DNA of 64,000 bases from Nepenthes gracilis. Lineage: Eukaryota > Streptophyta > Magnoliopsida > Caryophyllales > Nepenthaceae. Under the pieces are notes generated by a model. That model was not told the DNA's origin and did no database searches. It saw nothing but the letters and a program-made list of their open reading frames with translations. Each line of letters starts with the position of its first letter. Positions within the stretch are counted from its first letter, which is position 1. The position numbers and the translations under genes were made by a program. The DNA is taken from contig BSYO01000024.1 of assembly GCA_033239525.1 (NCBI GenBank), positions 6,037,991-6,101,990 on the forward strand, written 5' to 3'. This document shows, one piece after another, positions 44,113 through 55,640 of the stretch.

Positions 44113-44142
44113 ATTATTTTCATAAGATATATATATATATAG
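44113..44142 (+). repeat. AT-rich spacer with (AT)n microsatellite
   Basis: TTATTTTCATAAG then about seven AT units and AG, directly before element G. A polypurine tract would be expected here for element C and is absent. Confidence 0.8.
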
Positions 44143-46643
44143 TGTGACGACCTAAGTTCTGAAATATAATAATTAGGGTGAAGTTAAATTAGTAATGATC
44201 AATGATTAAATTTAAAATGTGAGAAATTGAGTTTGGAGGTAGAAAGAGGAAGTTGGGCTTTGTAAGGTATCGGATTTCAAGATATTGTTAATATGGGTGG
44301 TGAGATTTTAAATTTTTGGAATATGGTAATTGGGAGATAATTAATTTAAAATAGATGAATTGTGGTCAAAAGGAATGGGAGGAATCGGATTGAAAAGCCC
44401 AAAGTTCCAGAATTGGTAAAATCGGGGATTAAAGTTATAAATCGAGAAATATTATTATGTAAATAAGATTTCAGGCTTTAAATTATGATAATCATGGCCA
44501 ATTAAGGGTATATAATCAAAATTATGGTCCAAGGATGCGAAGAATTGGATTAGAAGGGTTAGAACGGGTTCCGGATGATGAAAATGTGAAGTAGGCTTGA
44601 TGTGGGCCAAACCCGCGCCCGAGTAGAGCTCGAGCGCCAATGGGGTGAAAAAAACAAAACCTTCAACTCAAAGGGCACTAGAATGGCACCTGAGGCGCAG
44701 CTTTGGCAGGGTGGTGCGCCCGAGTGGCGCTCGAGCATCCGACTGGATATGAAAAGGCCGAGCGCAATTTTTCCTTCTGCAATTTTGCATTCCACGAAGA
44801 GTTGTGGGAGAGAAGGGAAGAAAAAGAGAAGAAAAGGGAGATTTTGGCTGCTCCACTCTGATCCAAGTAAGAAAAACGGTAAATCGGGTGAAGGCAAGTA
44901 TACTTCAGACATTATATACCATTTTTATAGTGTTTTAATATCTCCATATTGTCATTTATGCTCCGAAAACCTTGTCCTATAATATTGACATGAATATTGC
45001 ATGAATCTCATGACTTTTGAGCTAGATTTCCTATTTATGTATGTATATTATAACTAATAACTTCGATTTTATGATTTGGCTCACACTTTGCCTTCGTTTC
45101 GTGTCTGGATAGTGTAGTGCAAACCCTAGCTCGAAACATTGGGGGTTTTTGGTTTAAATGCATGATTTTGTATATGTATTTGGAATTATGGCATTGATTT
45201 CATGGATAAATATGTGTTTGGTGTTAGATTTAAGCCCGAAAGTTTTCGATGGAACCCTAGAATGAAAATTTGGAAAATTGTGTTAGAAACTTGAAATTTT
45301 GACGATTTAAATGTAAATTGTCATTCTATGACGTTTATCGACTGATTTATATTTGAAAAATCTGCATGGAACTATATTATTAAATTATGGAAACCTCTGA
45401 GGAACTGTATTATTGAACTATGGAAACCTTTGAAATTGTTTGAAAGAGTGACTGAATGAAACTTGGACTTGGCCTTGAAATATGATGATTTTGATTATGG
45501 AATTTAGAACAAATGCATTGACTTAAGCTAATTGGTAAGAAAATTGGACTTAGAACTGTCGTACAATTAGATAAGGTTCTCCGGCATGCCTTAGAACATT
45601 ATGATTATAGTAATCAAGGATACTATCGAACCATCAAGCTATCGAATTATCGAATCAAAATGTATGCCATCGAACTATCGAATTATCGACCTTTAATTTT
45701 GTAGATTGAATACAATCTTTCCTCGATTATTAGTCTATCAGCTAGTAGAGTATACTAGATGGGTCCCTAGAATATCGAACATAAAATTTTTGAGAAACAA
45801 ATGAGATTTGGAGCTGTCTCATGGATTTCAACACGTGTTTAAATAGAATTATGCTTCCTTCCTGTTTTCTGGTGAAGGCTTCGTTCTTTTGATTATCGTG
45901 ATTTCTATTCTTGTATATTTTTGTTTTATGGGAAAGTATGAATTATGATTTATTGAAACTTCTTCATATGAATGCTCCTATTCTTCTGATATCATCATGG
46001 TATACTGCCTTAACGAATATATATTCTGCATAAAAGCATTATGTTCTGCATGTTTTGGTTCCTTGTTGGGTTTTGACTCACTGTTTACTATTTTTTCCTG
46101 CAGATAAGGCTATAGAGACGATATCAGATGATTAGGTATAACTAAAGCTAGCAAGGAAGATTGGAGCCTCGAAGTTATTTGGAAGACCTTGGAAAAAAAA
46201 TCTGATAGTTCTGCATGTTCCATAGAATTTTGTAAAGGAAAATATGTACTAGTAACTGTGATATGTTTTGTATTCTAATGGAATAAAAATTATGCTTCCG
46301 CAGGTTTACATAATTGCTTTCACTATATGTTCTCTGGATTCTATACAGGTCCTAAATGGCATCTCTTATATGTTTCTAATTTAGTGGATAGGATTATATT
46401 AACGCCATGGATGGATTTGGCTTTGTGATCTTGTGTATGTGTGTTGTAGGATGGATTGTGATACTTTGTTTTAGTTGTGTGCTCTTACAGATTATAATAT
46501 ATATGTTGTATATTTTGGTTTTCATCCAATCTTAGATAGAACCCGCCAAAATTTTTACAAAAATTACTGATGAAAATATATGGATTCTCTTTTGAATCTG
46601 TCTGACGAAGAGTCCTATGAGAATTAGGATCCATTTTGTTACA
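44143..46643 (+). mobile_element. Element G 5' LTR, 2501 bp
   Basis: Starts TGTGACGACC and ends TTTTGTTACA. It holds a CTCGAG-containing GC-rich block 44600-44735, a decayed TATA (TATGAAAAGG, 44748), a GC donor AAG/GCAAGTATACTTC at 44895, a degenerate stem-loop 45695-45717 and an acceptor TTTTTTCCTGCAG at 46103. Two 33-bp tandem copies lie at 45368-45433, and an ATCGAACT-type short repeat at 45624-45690. The open frames at 44455-44982 are overlapping and not recognisable. Confidence 0.88.
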
Positions 46644-49553
46644 ATTGGTATCAGAGCAATGAAATACCTTAGGAATGATTTAAATCGTATGTAGAAGCTT
46701 AGAAAATAATCCTATTTGACCGAACTAGTAGAGATAGACATAGACTGATTAAGTTCAGTTAGAAAAGTCATAGGTGTTCTTGTTTGCATAAGTTAGGATT
46801 GACTTGAGCTAGGACTTAGTGATTAAGCTAAATACTTAAATTGATTTACAGTGGCTTCAGGTCTAGGTTGATCGGTTTGGTATTTTAGGCTTATGTTTAA
46901 GGTAATTTGATCTAAGGCCAAGATGATTTAGGATAGAAATAGAATAAGGCTTAGTGATTATGTAGAATCGAAATAGGTTGAAGGTTCAGGTGAAACTGTT
47001 TTGAGATAATGTAAGGTATTTTGGCTCATTTTGGTTTAGAATTAAGTCGGGAGAGTAGTCAATAAATTGAGTTTGGGAGATTAAAAAAAGTAATTAAGGT
47101 TTTTACTTGTATGAATAAAGCCCAGCTAGCTAAGGAAAGGCAGGGTTGATAATGGGTTACTTGGTGTCACACTTCATCTTTTCTGGTATCTCAGGGAGCA
47201 ATTGGTTTTAAAAGGGACGATTCTCTCTATGTGACGTTTTTGGGCAAGCTAGAAGATGAAGCCTGCTAAGGATGACAAGGGAATGAGTACATAAGTGTTC
47301 CAATTTCTAGAATAAAATCTGATGACGTGGTCCCTAAGGGGAAACCCTTATTTGAAGGAATTATGAGTTTCAAAGTCTGGTTTGGGTTTGTGGATGAATT
47401 AACCTTGATAGGATGTTAAGATGATCTAGTTGGCGAATTGCCCCAATTGAATCGATGATTAGAAAGGAATAATTTGAATGTGATTAGGCTCACGTATCAG
47501 ATGAGTTGCAAAAGAAGTAGTGGAACTAATGAGATGTGTGCTAAGCATAGATGGCATATCAGGCCATATTTGGAGAGTTATTAAGTGAATGAGGAAATTT
47601 GAGGGAACTGTGAAAGATAAGAATTGCCTATCTGATTAACGAATAAAGTTACTGTTGAGGTTATGCCGAGATCAAAAATAATCTTGAGGATTTAATAAAA
47701 ATCAATAAGGATATTGGGTGGACTCTAAAATAATCAGAAGTTAATGATTTAATGATTGGAAGTCTCTCAGATTAAGATATCCGTAAGACAGGCGAAGGAT
47801 CACTACGAATTGGTCCCACTATGGGAACAAGTATGATTATGAAAACATGTAAGAGGAACCCTGGTGATTTTGCTTGAGATTGATCGAACTGTGAGGTCCT
47901 TGGGTTTTAGTCGGATTTTTGTGAAAATTGAATGGTCCGACTGGAATGAATAAATTGGCTTGACAATGGAACATTAAGCTCCTAAACGTCAAAGTTTCAA
48001 TGGTAATTGGAGACTGTATTGAAATTTTGGAATGATTGTCTCAGTAGCATTTTTATGCCAGTTAAATATCTGAAAATTGGGGATCTTGTTTTTGTGATGT
48101 CAATCTCTTCAAGATCTTTTTGGGTTATGCAAATCCTTTCAGAAATTGAAATGGTACTCGAGGATACTTGTGTAAATTGTCCCAAGAGAATACGATGCCC
48201 TGTAGAGATGCACTTCGGACTAATCAAATTAATTTGGTTCATGAATTCTGAGTAAAGAGGCAAGGTTAATCGAATTAAGAATAGGCATTGTGTTTAATTG
48301 AAAAATTGGACTGCCTTGTGAAAGTTTTGAGGAATGTATGTATTTGGAGGCAAAGACCAAGCTCAACTGTTTAAATGGGCCAAGTAAGTTGCTATGTTAG
48401 CATAGGTGGTAATGTTCCTAAAAAAGATTAGGATCTTGTCAGTCTGTATCAGTAGGTATCTACCCACAAGCAAAGTGGGGGAAGTGCTATGGTTGAAATT
48501 ATTTCACCCGAAATTGAAATTTTGTAATAAGGTCCTTGTCTTGAGAAATTATGGATGATGTCTTGGGGATAAATTAATGTCTTGCAGATCTGAGAATTGA
48601 GAACAATAATAGGTGGATTTTAATATTTTTTGAGGAAGGTGAATGTTAGGATCAATTGTTGATATCAGAAGCCTCCATTTGAGAAATTGTAGAATTATCT
48701 TGGAGATAATTTTAATCCAATAACCTTAAAGATTAAAGTAATTATGTTTTGACGGAGAGGTGACCTTAGGAGACTGAAAGCGGATTGATCTGTTTAAAGT
48801 TTATGAAGATAGGCCCTGATATTGCTAAGAAAGCAAACTTAATATAGACAATTGAGGTTTGGAATCCTTGGACTTGATGTGCCTACGATGCTTCATAAAG
48901 GATGTGATCAAGTTAGGAAACAGGATTTGAATGTTCGGGAAAATAGGATATCGTACTCCTAAGTTAGGAAACAGAAAACGTATTAACAGTGTTAGAACTA
49001 TAAAATTTTGAAGTAAGAAATTCTTATGGTTTGTTTTCGGACAAAAGGCGATCCACTCATTATAACTTTGGAAGAGATGATCAAGTTTAATTCATTGGCT
49101 TATCGGTATGCCAATAAGATCTGAGGTTACTTAGCATTTAGACTTTGAGATTTGAGGTTGTTAAGTGTTGGGATCCTGTGATCTTGGGTAACGGTCAAAC
49201 ATTATGCCAAATCCTCAGATATAATATAATTATGGTTTTCCGTTTTAATGTGGTATGAGGTTCTGTAGAAATTGTCTTCATGGTACGAATATCTTGAGGT
49301 CAAAATAATTAAGAGTATTGCATTAATTGGGTGTCCCAGAATAAGGAATATGTGTTTCCTGAAAATGTCGGTTTGATGACATACCAACGAATGAGGAGAA
49401 TGCTCTAAACTTGAGGCTTAGCATAGATAGAAGTGTGGGATTTGTAGCCTATTTGATGTTTAGAAACAAGTTGGGAAAATAGTTAATGAATTGAGTTTTG
49501 CATTTGGAGATATTAGGAAGGTTTTTCTAAATTATAAGACTTGAGAATTATCA
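46644..49553 (+). other. Element G interior, non-coding
   Basis: About 2.9 kb without gag, protease, RT or integrase motifs. The 82-codon frame at 48007-48255 and its antisense at 47997-48263 are not recognisable. Homology to the B interiors (reversed) runs through most of its length, so the sequence is kept as RNA/DNA rather than as protein. Confidence 0.78.
46646..46657 (+). other. Primer-binding site of element G
   Basis: TGGTATCAGAGC, the full tRNA-iMet complement, two bases after the LTR end. Confidence 0.92.
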
Positions 49554-49589
49554 AATTTTGAGGACAAAATTTTTATAGGTGGGGGAGAA
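49554..49589 (+). other. Inverted repeat plus polypurine tract of element G
   Basis: AATTTTG-AGGA-CAAAATT at 49554-49571, then AGGTGGGGGAGAA before the 3' LTR. Compared with A and F the arms changed CG to TG and CG to CA on both sides, so the stem is preserved. Confidence 0.8.
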
Positions 49590-49939
49590 TGTGACCACCT
49601 AAGTTCTGAAATATGATAATTAGGCTGAAATTAAATTAGTAATAATCAAGGATTAAGTTTAAAATGTGAAAAATTGAATTTGGAAGTAGAAAGAGGAAGC
49701 TGGGCCATGTAAGGTATTGGTTTTCAGGATATGGTTAATATGGGTGGTGAGGTTTCAGATTTCTAAAATATGGTAATTGAGAGGTAATTAAGTTAAAATA
49801 GGTAAATTGTGCTCAAAAGGAATGGGAGGAATCAGATTGAAAAGCTTAAAGTTTCAGAATTAGTAAAATTGGGGAACGAAGTTATAAACCGAGAAATGTT
49901 ATTATGTAAATAAGATTTCGGATTTTAAATTATGATAAT
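49590..49939 (+). mobile_element. Element G 3' LTR, first part
   Basis: Starts TGTGACCACC after the polypurine tract and follows the 5' LTR sequence until ATAAT at 49935-49939, where F is inserted. Confidence 0.88.
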
Positions 49940-50819
49940 TGTGACGACCCGACTTTTTATACCATCAAAAGCCGTCGTCAAATCTAAATTTCCTTACAAT
50001 TAAGAGATAAAAAGTGAACATAAAAATTTTTCTTTTCTTCATTCATACCTGAGATGCATTCTAAAGATTTATATTTTCATAAGTCCCAAAATATCACGGA
50101 AACATTCTACATTCATAAGCAGCGGAATCAATAATACAAATTTCCTCAAAATAAACAAAACTTCAAAAATCAGCTTCAGCCAGCTTAAACTTCCAGCTAC
50201 ACCAAAGGACTCTACTCAACTTCGTCCTCCATAAGCTTGTCATCTGAAAATTTACAAGAGTGAGCTTACAAAGCCCAGCAGGATACTCACATGCAGAAAA
50301 CACAAGCATACATAAAATCAAATTATAGATCATAACATATCATAATAAAATTCATCATATCGTTTCCTCTTGGTCCATATTCCTTTTATCTTGTCTTTAG
50401 AAAAATTCATCAAAATCATTCGGAATTCATATCATCTTTAGGGACCGGACGGGAGCGGATAACATCAAGGACGGGTTGTGTGCTACCCCACAACCTGAAG
50501 CCGTATCCCCTCATTATGCTCCCCGGGGTGGGAGGTAATGCCTTTAACCCGGCATACGGGGCCATAGTCCATAGTTCTTATGCAACCAAAAGGTCCCCTC
50601 CCGTGGCCCAGGAGGCATCCTCGAGTGTCACTCCAATATCCTTCATCCATATTTAACAGCAAGTTTAATGGAAACTCGGTTCTTGGTTCGTGTTCTTTAT
50701 TGGCCATAAATCATAGATCAAAAGTCGGAGTCATAGAGTTCCACTTGCTGTCCATAATCTATATGTTTTCATATAGTCTTGTTCTTTACTTCATTCATTG
50801 AAGTTCATATCATCTATCA

Positions 50820-51800
50820 AAAAGCCGAAGCTCATTTTTCAGGAGAAATTCGAAGTTCTTATCTCATTAATTTCCGAAGCTCTTTTTTAAACGGAAAGCC
50901 GAAGTCCTGAAACCGAAGTTCTTTACAAGGCCCGAGTTCATTTCCTTTAGTCAAAGCCGGAGTTTATTTCCTTTAATCAAAGCCGGAGTTCGTTTTCTTT
51001 CAAAGTCGGAGTTCATTTCCTTTAGTCAAAGCCGGAGTTCGTTTTCTTTAATCCAAAACCGGAGTTCCTTTCTTTAATCAAAACCGGACTTCTTTATTTA
51101 TGAAGGACGGAACACATTTACATTATGCTCAAAAGTTGGAAGTTCTTTAAAAGGGACGGAGTGCCGTTTCTTAAAATGGACGAAGCATCTTTACTTAAAA
51201 CAGACGGAGTGCTTTTCATGGCGGAGCTCTTTTCAAAAGACGGAGTTCTTTTTATTAAGGCAGGTTTCTAAGGCCGGAGCTCTTTTCCTCAACGAAGGCC
51301 GTATTTCAAAATTCGGAGTTCTTTTAAAGCCGAAGTTGTTTTTCTTCAAGGCTGGAGTTCTTTTCAAAATAATAGGACGGATTGCTGCAAAGGCCGGAGT
51401 TCTTTTTCAAACATCAGGACGGAGTGTTTTTCATCAAATTTTCGGAATCCATTTTCTTATAAGATCCGAAGCTCAAAAATACGGAGTTCAAAAGCCGGAG
51501 TTCATTTTTATCAAGGTTGAAGTTTTTCAGGACGGAGTACTATTTAAAGACGTAAAGGCCGAATTCCTCTTCTTTAAAACCTGAGTATTTTTCAAAAGAG
51601 GACGGAGTACATTGTTAAAGAGGCCGGGGTTCCTTTGGACGGAGTTCTTTATTCAAACTGGACGGAGTACTTATTTCCTAAAATGCTTTAGTTCTAAATT
51701 GTTTTCTGGTAAAACCTGCGGAGGTCTTTTATCATTAAATTCAGAGATCTTTTGATAGAAATCAACAGTCGGAATTCTTGTTTCATTTTAAGGCCTAAAC
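50820..51800 (-). repeat. CCGGAGTTC array in element F left LTR
   Basis: About 35 degenerate units of GCCGGAGTTC or GACGGAGT with T-rich spacers. On the minus strand they read GAACTCCGGC, the same core as the array in LTR A. The right LTR copy is 58120-59080. Confidence 0.82.
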
Positions 51801-52561
51801 TTTCTTTTCCGTAAACATGAAGTTATCAAAATTCATAACAATCATAAACAGAATAAGTCTATTATCATGCATAATAGAATTTCCTTTAAACATGCATTTC
51901 GAGTCATCAAAAGCATACTTCATACGAAATCATATACTTTCATAGCAACATAAATAAACATGAATTTTAGAAATAGGGGTGAGTATCTTGCCCGAGTTCT
52001 TTTCTACTTTTCCTTAGCTTTTTTGCCTTCTTCTTAAGGGAGTTTCTAGTGGTGCCCTTTCCGAGGCTATTAGCCCCTTATTTATAGTCCTAGGTTTTGG
52101 TGGCCATCATTTATGACTTTTCTATTTTTCCAAGATGTCATTTATGATTGTTCATTTTCCAAGGGTGATCTTACATTTTTCCAAAGAGAGTTATTTATGA
52201 ATCTCCTTTTCCAACACGTCTCGGAAACAGCCTATATTCATGGTTGCTCCTTCCCAATTTTCTTCTTAAACTGAGACCGGACTCCTTCAAATCCGGACTG
52301 GCTTTTACTTCGAAAATCCGGAGTGCTTTCATTCAGCAAGTCCGGACTCGTTTTTACTCCGGAAATGCGGCGTCCTTTCTTTCAAGTAAATCCGCACGGG
52401 TTTTTACTCCGGAAATCCGGAGTCCTTCTTTTCAAGGAAATCCGAACTTCCAAGAAAATCCGCACTTCAGATTCCTACGAAAATCCGGAGTTCTTTTACC
52501 AAGGGAAATCCGGACTGTATTTTCCCCAATGCAAATTCCGGACTTCTTCACATTTCGTTTT

Positions 52562-52583
52562 CCGGTCAACGTGCGTTGACCGG
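52562..52583. promoter_or_regulatory. Palindromic W-box pair in element F LTR
   Basis: CCGGTCAACG-TG-CGTTGACCGG is a perfect 10-bp inverted repeat carrying TTGACC on each strand. The right LTR copy spans 59860-59880. It lies in the upstream region of the LTR, near its start in element sense. Confidence 0.6.
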
Positions 52584-52627
52584 ACATGATGATTAAAATT
52601 TCCTTATTAAAATTTTGGGTCGTTACA

Positions 52628-52663
52628 ACCTCCCCCACTTATAAGAATTTCGTCCTCGAAATT
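52628..52663 (-). other. Polypurine tract and inverted repeat of element F
   Basis: ACCTCCCCCACTTATAAG (reversed polypurine tract) followed by AATTTCG-TCCT-CGAAATT at 52646-52663, a perfect 7-bp inverted repeat, between the pol stop and the LTR. Confidence 0.85.
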
Positions 52664-52676
52664 TTAAATAAAGTCA

Positions 52677-53803
52677 CTAACCTCGAGAAAATAAATATGG
52701 GTATTTGCTCCGAATCTCCTCCTCTCGTTCCCAAGTTGCCTCTTCCGGTGTATGATTCTTCCAGAGCACCTTTACTAGGGCGATTGATTTGGTGCGTAAT
52801 CTCTGTTCGTTTCGATCCAAAATTTCCACTGGTTCTTCTGTATAGGATAAGTCTTTATCGATCGTCAGAGGTTCATACTCAATTACATGAGTAGGATCAT
52901 GGACATACTTTCGAAGCATTGACACATGAAACACATCATGTACTTCAGCTAAGTTTGGAGGCAGTGCAAGTCTGTAAGCTACTTCTCCAATCTTTTCCAA
53001 AATTCAAAAGGCCCAATAAAACGAGGCTTCAGTTTTCCTTTTACCCCGAATCTGTACTTTCCCTTGGATGGTGATACCTTTAGAAACACAAAATCGCCCT
53101 TTTCAAACTTCAATGCCGATCTTCTCCGATCTACATAACTCTTTTGTCTGCTCCGGGCTACTCTGAGATTCTCATGTAATATCTTTATCTTTTCTGCCGA
53201 CTCCTTGATAATGTCTGGACCCAAAATTCTTCTATCTCCGTGTTCCTCCCAATGAATTGGCGATCTACATTTTCTCCCATATAATGCCTCAAAAGGAGCC
53301 ATGCCAATGCTGGCCTGATAGCTGTTATTATAAGCGAATTCTGCAAGAGCCAATGAATCATCCCAAGTCCTTTTCATCTCCAAGACTGAGGCCCTCAACA
53401 TATCCTCGAGAATCTGGATAGTCCGTTCCAATTGGCCGTCGGTTTGCGGATGGAAAGCAGTACTAAATTTTAATTCAGTACCCATTTCTTTATGAAGACT
53501 TTTCCAAAATCGTGAAACAAAGCGAGGGTCTCTATCGGATACAATAGAGACAGGCACACCATGAAGTCTGACAATTTCGTTCACGTACAGTTGGGCTAAT
53601 TTATCAAGAGGGTAAGTCATCCGGATTGCCAGAAAGTGGGCTGACTTTGTTAGTCGGTCAACAATCACCCAAATAGCATCATGTTTCTTTGGCGTCATTG
53701 GTAAACCAGTCACAAAATCCATGGCGATATCCTCCCATTTCCAGTCCAGTAACGGCATTGGTTGTAATAACCCAGACGGCAGTTTTCTTTCGGCCTTTAC
53801 TTA
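52677..53803 (-). pseudogene. Element F integrase core and chromodomain, broken
   Basis: Strand-transfer enzyme with a chromatin-reading tail. The frame 53800-52979 carries IAMDFVTGLP (first Asp), SIVSDRDPRF (second Asp) and QTDGQLERTIQILEDML (Glu), so the DDE triad is intact. GDFVFLKVSPSKG and RFIGPFEF follow. A frameshift near 52990 moves to 53000-52677, which has VFHVSMLRKYVHDPTHVIEY, ALVKVLWKN, EEATWEREEE and KYPYLFSRG, the chromodomain-type end. The TAA at 53801-53803 separates this part from the zinc-binding domain; the text reads on in the same frame. Confidence 0.92.
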
Positions 53804-54229
53804 CTGACATATAAGGCACTTTTCAACATAAGCTGCGATATTCCTTTTCATATTTCTCCACCAAAATGTCTTCTTCAAATCCTGATGCATCTTATTGGCT
53901 CCTGGGTGGATCGTATAACGGGATCGATGGGCTTCCTTAAGAATTTTCTCTTTTAATTCTTTATTATCCGGCACACATAACCGATTTCTAAATCTCAAAG
54001 CTTCATCCGGCGAAATCTGAAAATCACTTCGAGATTCTTTATCCAGCTCGCCCATGATCTTTACCAGAAAAGAATCATTCGATTGACACCCTTTCACCTC
54101 ATTAATTAATTCTAGCTGAACTTTTAGATGCGCCAAAATCATCCGCTTCCCATGAACATAGCGCTGGACATCATAGTTCATGAGACAATCCAGCATCTCC
54201 ATCTGCTTAACTTGCATTCTAGCTAGCAT
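53801..54229 (-). pseudogene. Element F integrase zinc-binding region
   Basis: 142 codons from MLARMQVKQ to CLICQ. H(R)YTIHPGANKMHQDLKKTF and CLIC supply an HHCC-type zinc site typical of integrase N-termini. A frameshift near 54240 separates it from RNase H (GKANVVADA then out of frame), and a TAA follows CLICQ. Element C has TAA at exactly the same codon. Confidence 0.9.
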
Positions 54230-54277
54230 CCCGGGCGCCTACTTAAGCGTCGGCAACCACGTTGGCCTTCCCACGGC

Positions 54278-54550
54278 TCATGCTCGGATTTCGGAGTCAT
54301 AGTCCTTTAAGAATTCAATCCATCGCCTCTGCCTCATGTTTAGTTCCTTCTGGGAGAATAAATATTTTAGACTCTTGTGATCTGAGTAGACCAAGAATCT
54401 TTCACCATATAAGTAATGTCTCCAAATTTTCAATGCAAACACCACTGCGGTCAATTCTAGATCGTGAGTTGGGTAATTCCTTTCATGGTCCTTCAACTGT
54501 CGCGATCCATAGGCAATTACCCTACCGTGTTGCATTAGAACACAGCCCAA
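54278..54550 (-). pseudogene. Element F RNase H
   Basis: [50 protein letters not shown] and [12 protein letters not shown]. It is cut from the RT frame by one TGA just before MGCVL (ATT TGA TTG where other copies have an Arg or Gly codon), consistent with a single C-to-T change. Confidence 0.9.
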
Positions 54551-55640
54551 TCAAATCTTCGAAGCATCGCAGTAAACAATCAGTCCTCCTGACTCATTTG
54601 GAATGGTCAGGATTGGAGCAGAAGTCAACCGGTCTTTAAGCGTCTGGAAGCTCTCTTCACAACCTTTGGTCCACTCGAACTTGGCATCCTTCTTAGTTAA
54701 TTGAGTGAGTGGCACGGCGATTTGAGAAAAGTTCTCCACAAATCGTCTATAGTATCCAGCTAGGCCTAAGAAACTTCGCACTTGATCCACGAGAAGTTGG
54801 CGGTTCCACTTTACAAGCGCTTCCACCTTCATAGGATCGACAGAGATTCCTTCCTTGGAGACGCCGTGTCCAAGGAATCCTACTTCTTCCAACCAAAACT
54901 CGCACTTCTTCAACTTGGCGAACAACCGATGCTCCCTAAGAATCCGAAGTGTAGTGCGTAAATGTTCCTCGTGTTCTTCAGAGCTTTTCGAGTACACAAG
55001 GATATCATCAATAAATACAATCACGAACTTGTCGGTATGGTTGGAAAATTCGATTCATCGAGATCCATAAAAACAGTAGGAGCATTAGTCAACCCAAAAG
55101 GCATTACTACAAATTCATAGTGCCCATACCACAGTTGAAACGCCGTCTTTGCTATATCCTCCTTGTAGATCGGAGCTGATGATACGAGAATCTAAGATCG
55201 ATTTTGAGAATATGCAAGCTCCTTGTAGTGATCAAGGAGATCATCAATCCTCGGCGAGAGGATATTTGTTCTTGATGGTGATTTTATTTAATTTCCGATA
55301 ATCCACACATAATCTCATGGTCCCTTCCTTCTTTTGACAAAAAAACAGTGCTCCCTATGGTGACACACTTGGCGGATGAAACCTTTATCAAGCAATTCAT
55401 AGAGTTGTTGTTTCAACTCTTTGAGCTCAGCGGTGCCATTCGATAGGGTGGTTTGGATATCGGTGCGAACCCGGTATCAATTCCACACCAAATTCTATCG
55501 TTGAGGTGGTAGTCGGGTAAATCATCGGTGAATACGTCTTCAAATTCCCATTACCACCGAATCTCTCTAGCCGAGAGATTCTTGATTTTTCGTAGACACA
55601 CTAGCAAAGGCTAGATAGGCTTGGCATCCATCACTAATCA
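54551..55640 (-). pseudogene. Element F reverse transcriptase, N-terminal half frameshifted
   Basis: The C-terminal half (55024-54551) is open, with [12 protein letters not shown] (catalytic FIDD), [43 protein letters not shown] and VYCDASK. The N-terminal half (about 55025-55640) has [39 protein letters not shown] and ELLDKGFIR in shifting frames, with several one- or two-base indels and a stretch of extra bases near 55170-55260. No complete RT frame exists. Confidence 0.88.

Larger units (their letters stand above)
1..44142 (+). mobile_element. Element C: decayed Ty3/gypsy chromovirus, split by two insertions
   Basis: Outermost element. Its parts are 1-3149, 38124-40677 and 43886-44142. 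Order along the strand is LTR end, primer-binding site, gag, zinc knuckle, protease, RT, RNase H, integrase, chromodomain. The split parts rejoin precisely: B is flanked by AAATT (3145-3149 and 38124-38128) and D by TCAAT (40673-40677 and 43886-43890). Removing them restores reading across the protease-RT linker and a chromodomain-type VSMLHKY motif. Many stops and frameshifts show it is dead. Its 5' LTR starts before the window and its 3' LTR is not clearly present: G begins 30 bp after the pol stop. Confidence 0.85.
49940..52627 (-). mobile_element. Element F 3' LTR (left)
   Basis: TGTGACGACCC to GGTCGTTACA. Stem-loop 50474-50495 (GGTTGTG/CACAACC), acceptor-like TTTTCAG at 50244, CCGGAGTTC array 50820-51800, donor-like site at 51991, TATA (TATAAATAA) 52078-52086, CCGGA units 52263-52560, W-box palindrome 52562-52583. 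The open frames 50483-52589 are repeat-derived. Confidence 0.92.

Noticed and set aside
44613..44912. GC-rich block in the G LTR as a small gene
   Set aside because: It is the promoter-proximal region with CTCGAG repeats. Frames overlap on both strands and are interrupted in the other LTR copy (60040-60315).
44143..46643. Reading the G 5' LTR as the 3' LTR of element C
   Set aside because: It lies only 30 bp after the C pol stop, but no polypurine tract precedes it. Its end (TTTTGTTACA) does not match the C 5' LTR end, and it is followed by its own primer-binding site and paired with an LTR at 49590.
48007..48255. 82-codon frame in the interior of G as a gene
   Set aside because: An 88-codon frame lies antisense to it, the homologous B interiors are not open there, and no domain is seen.
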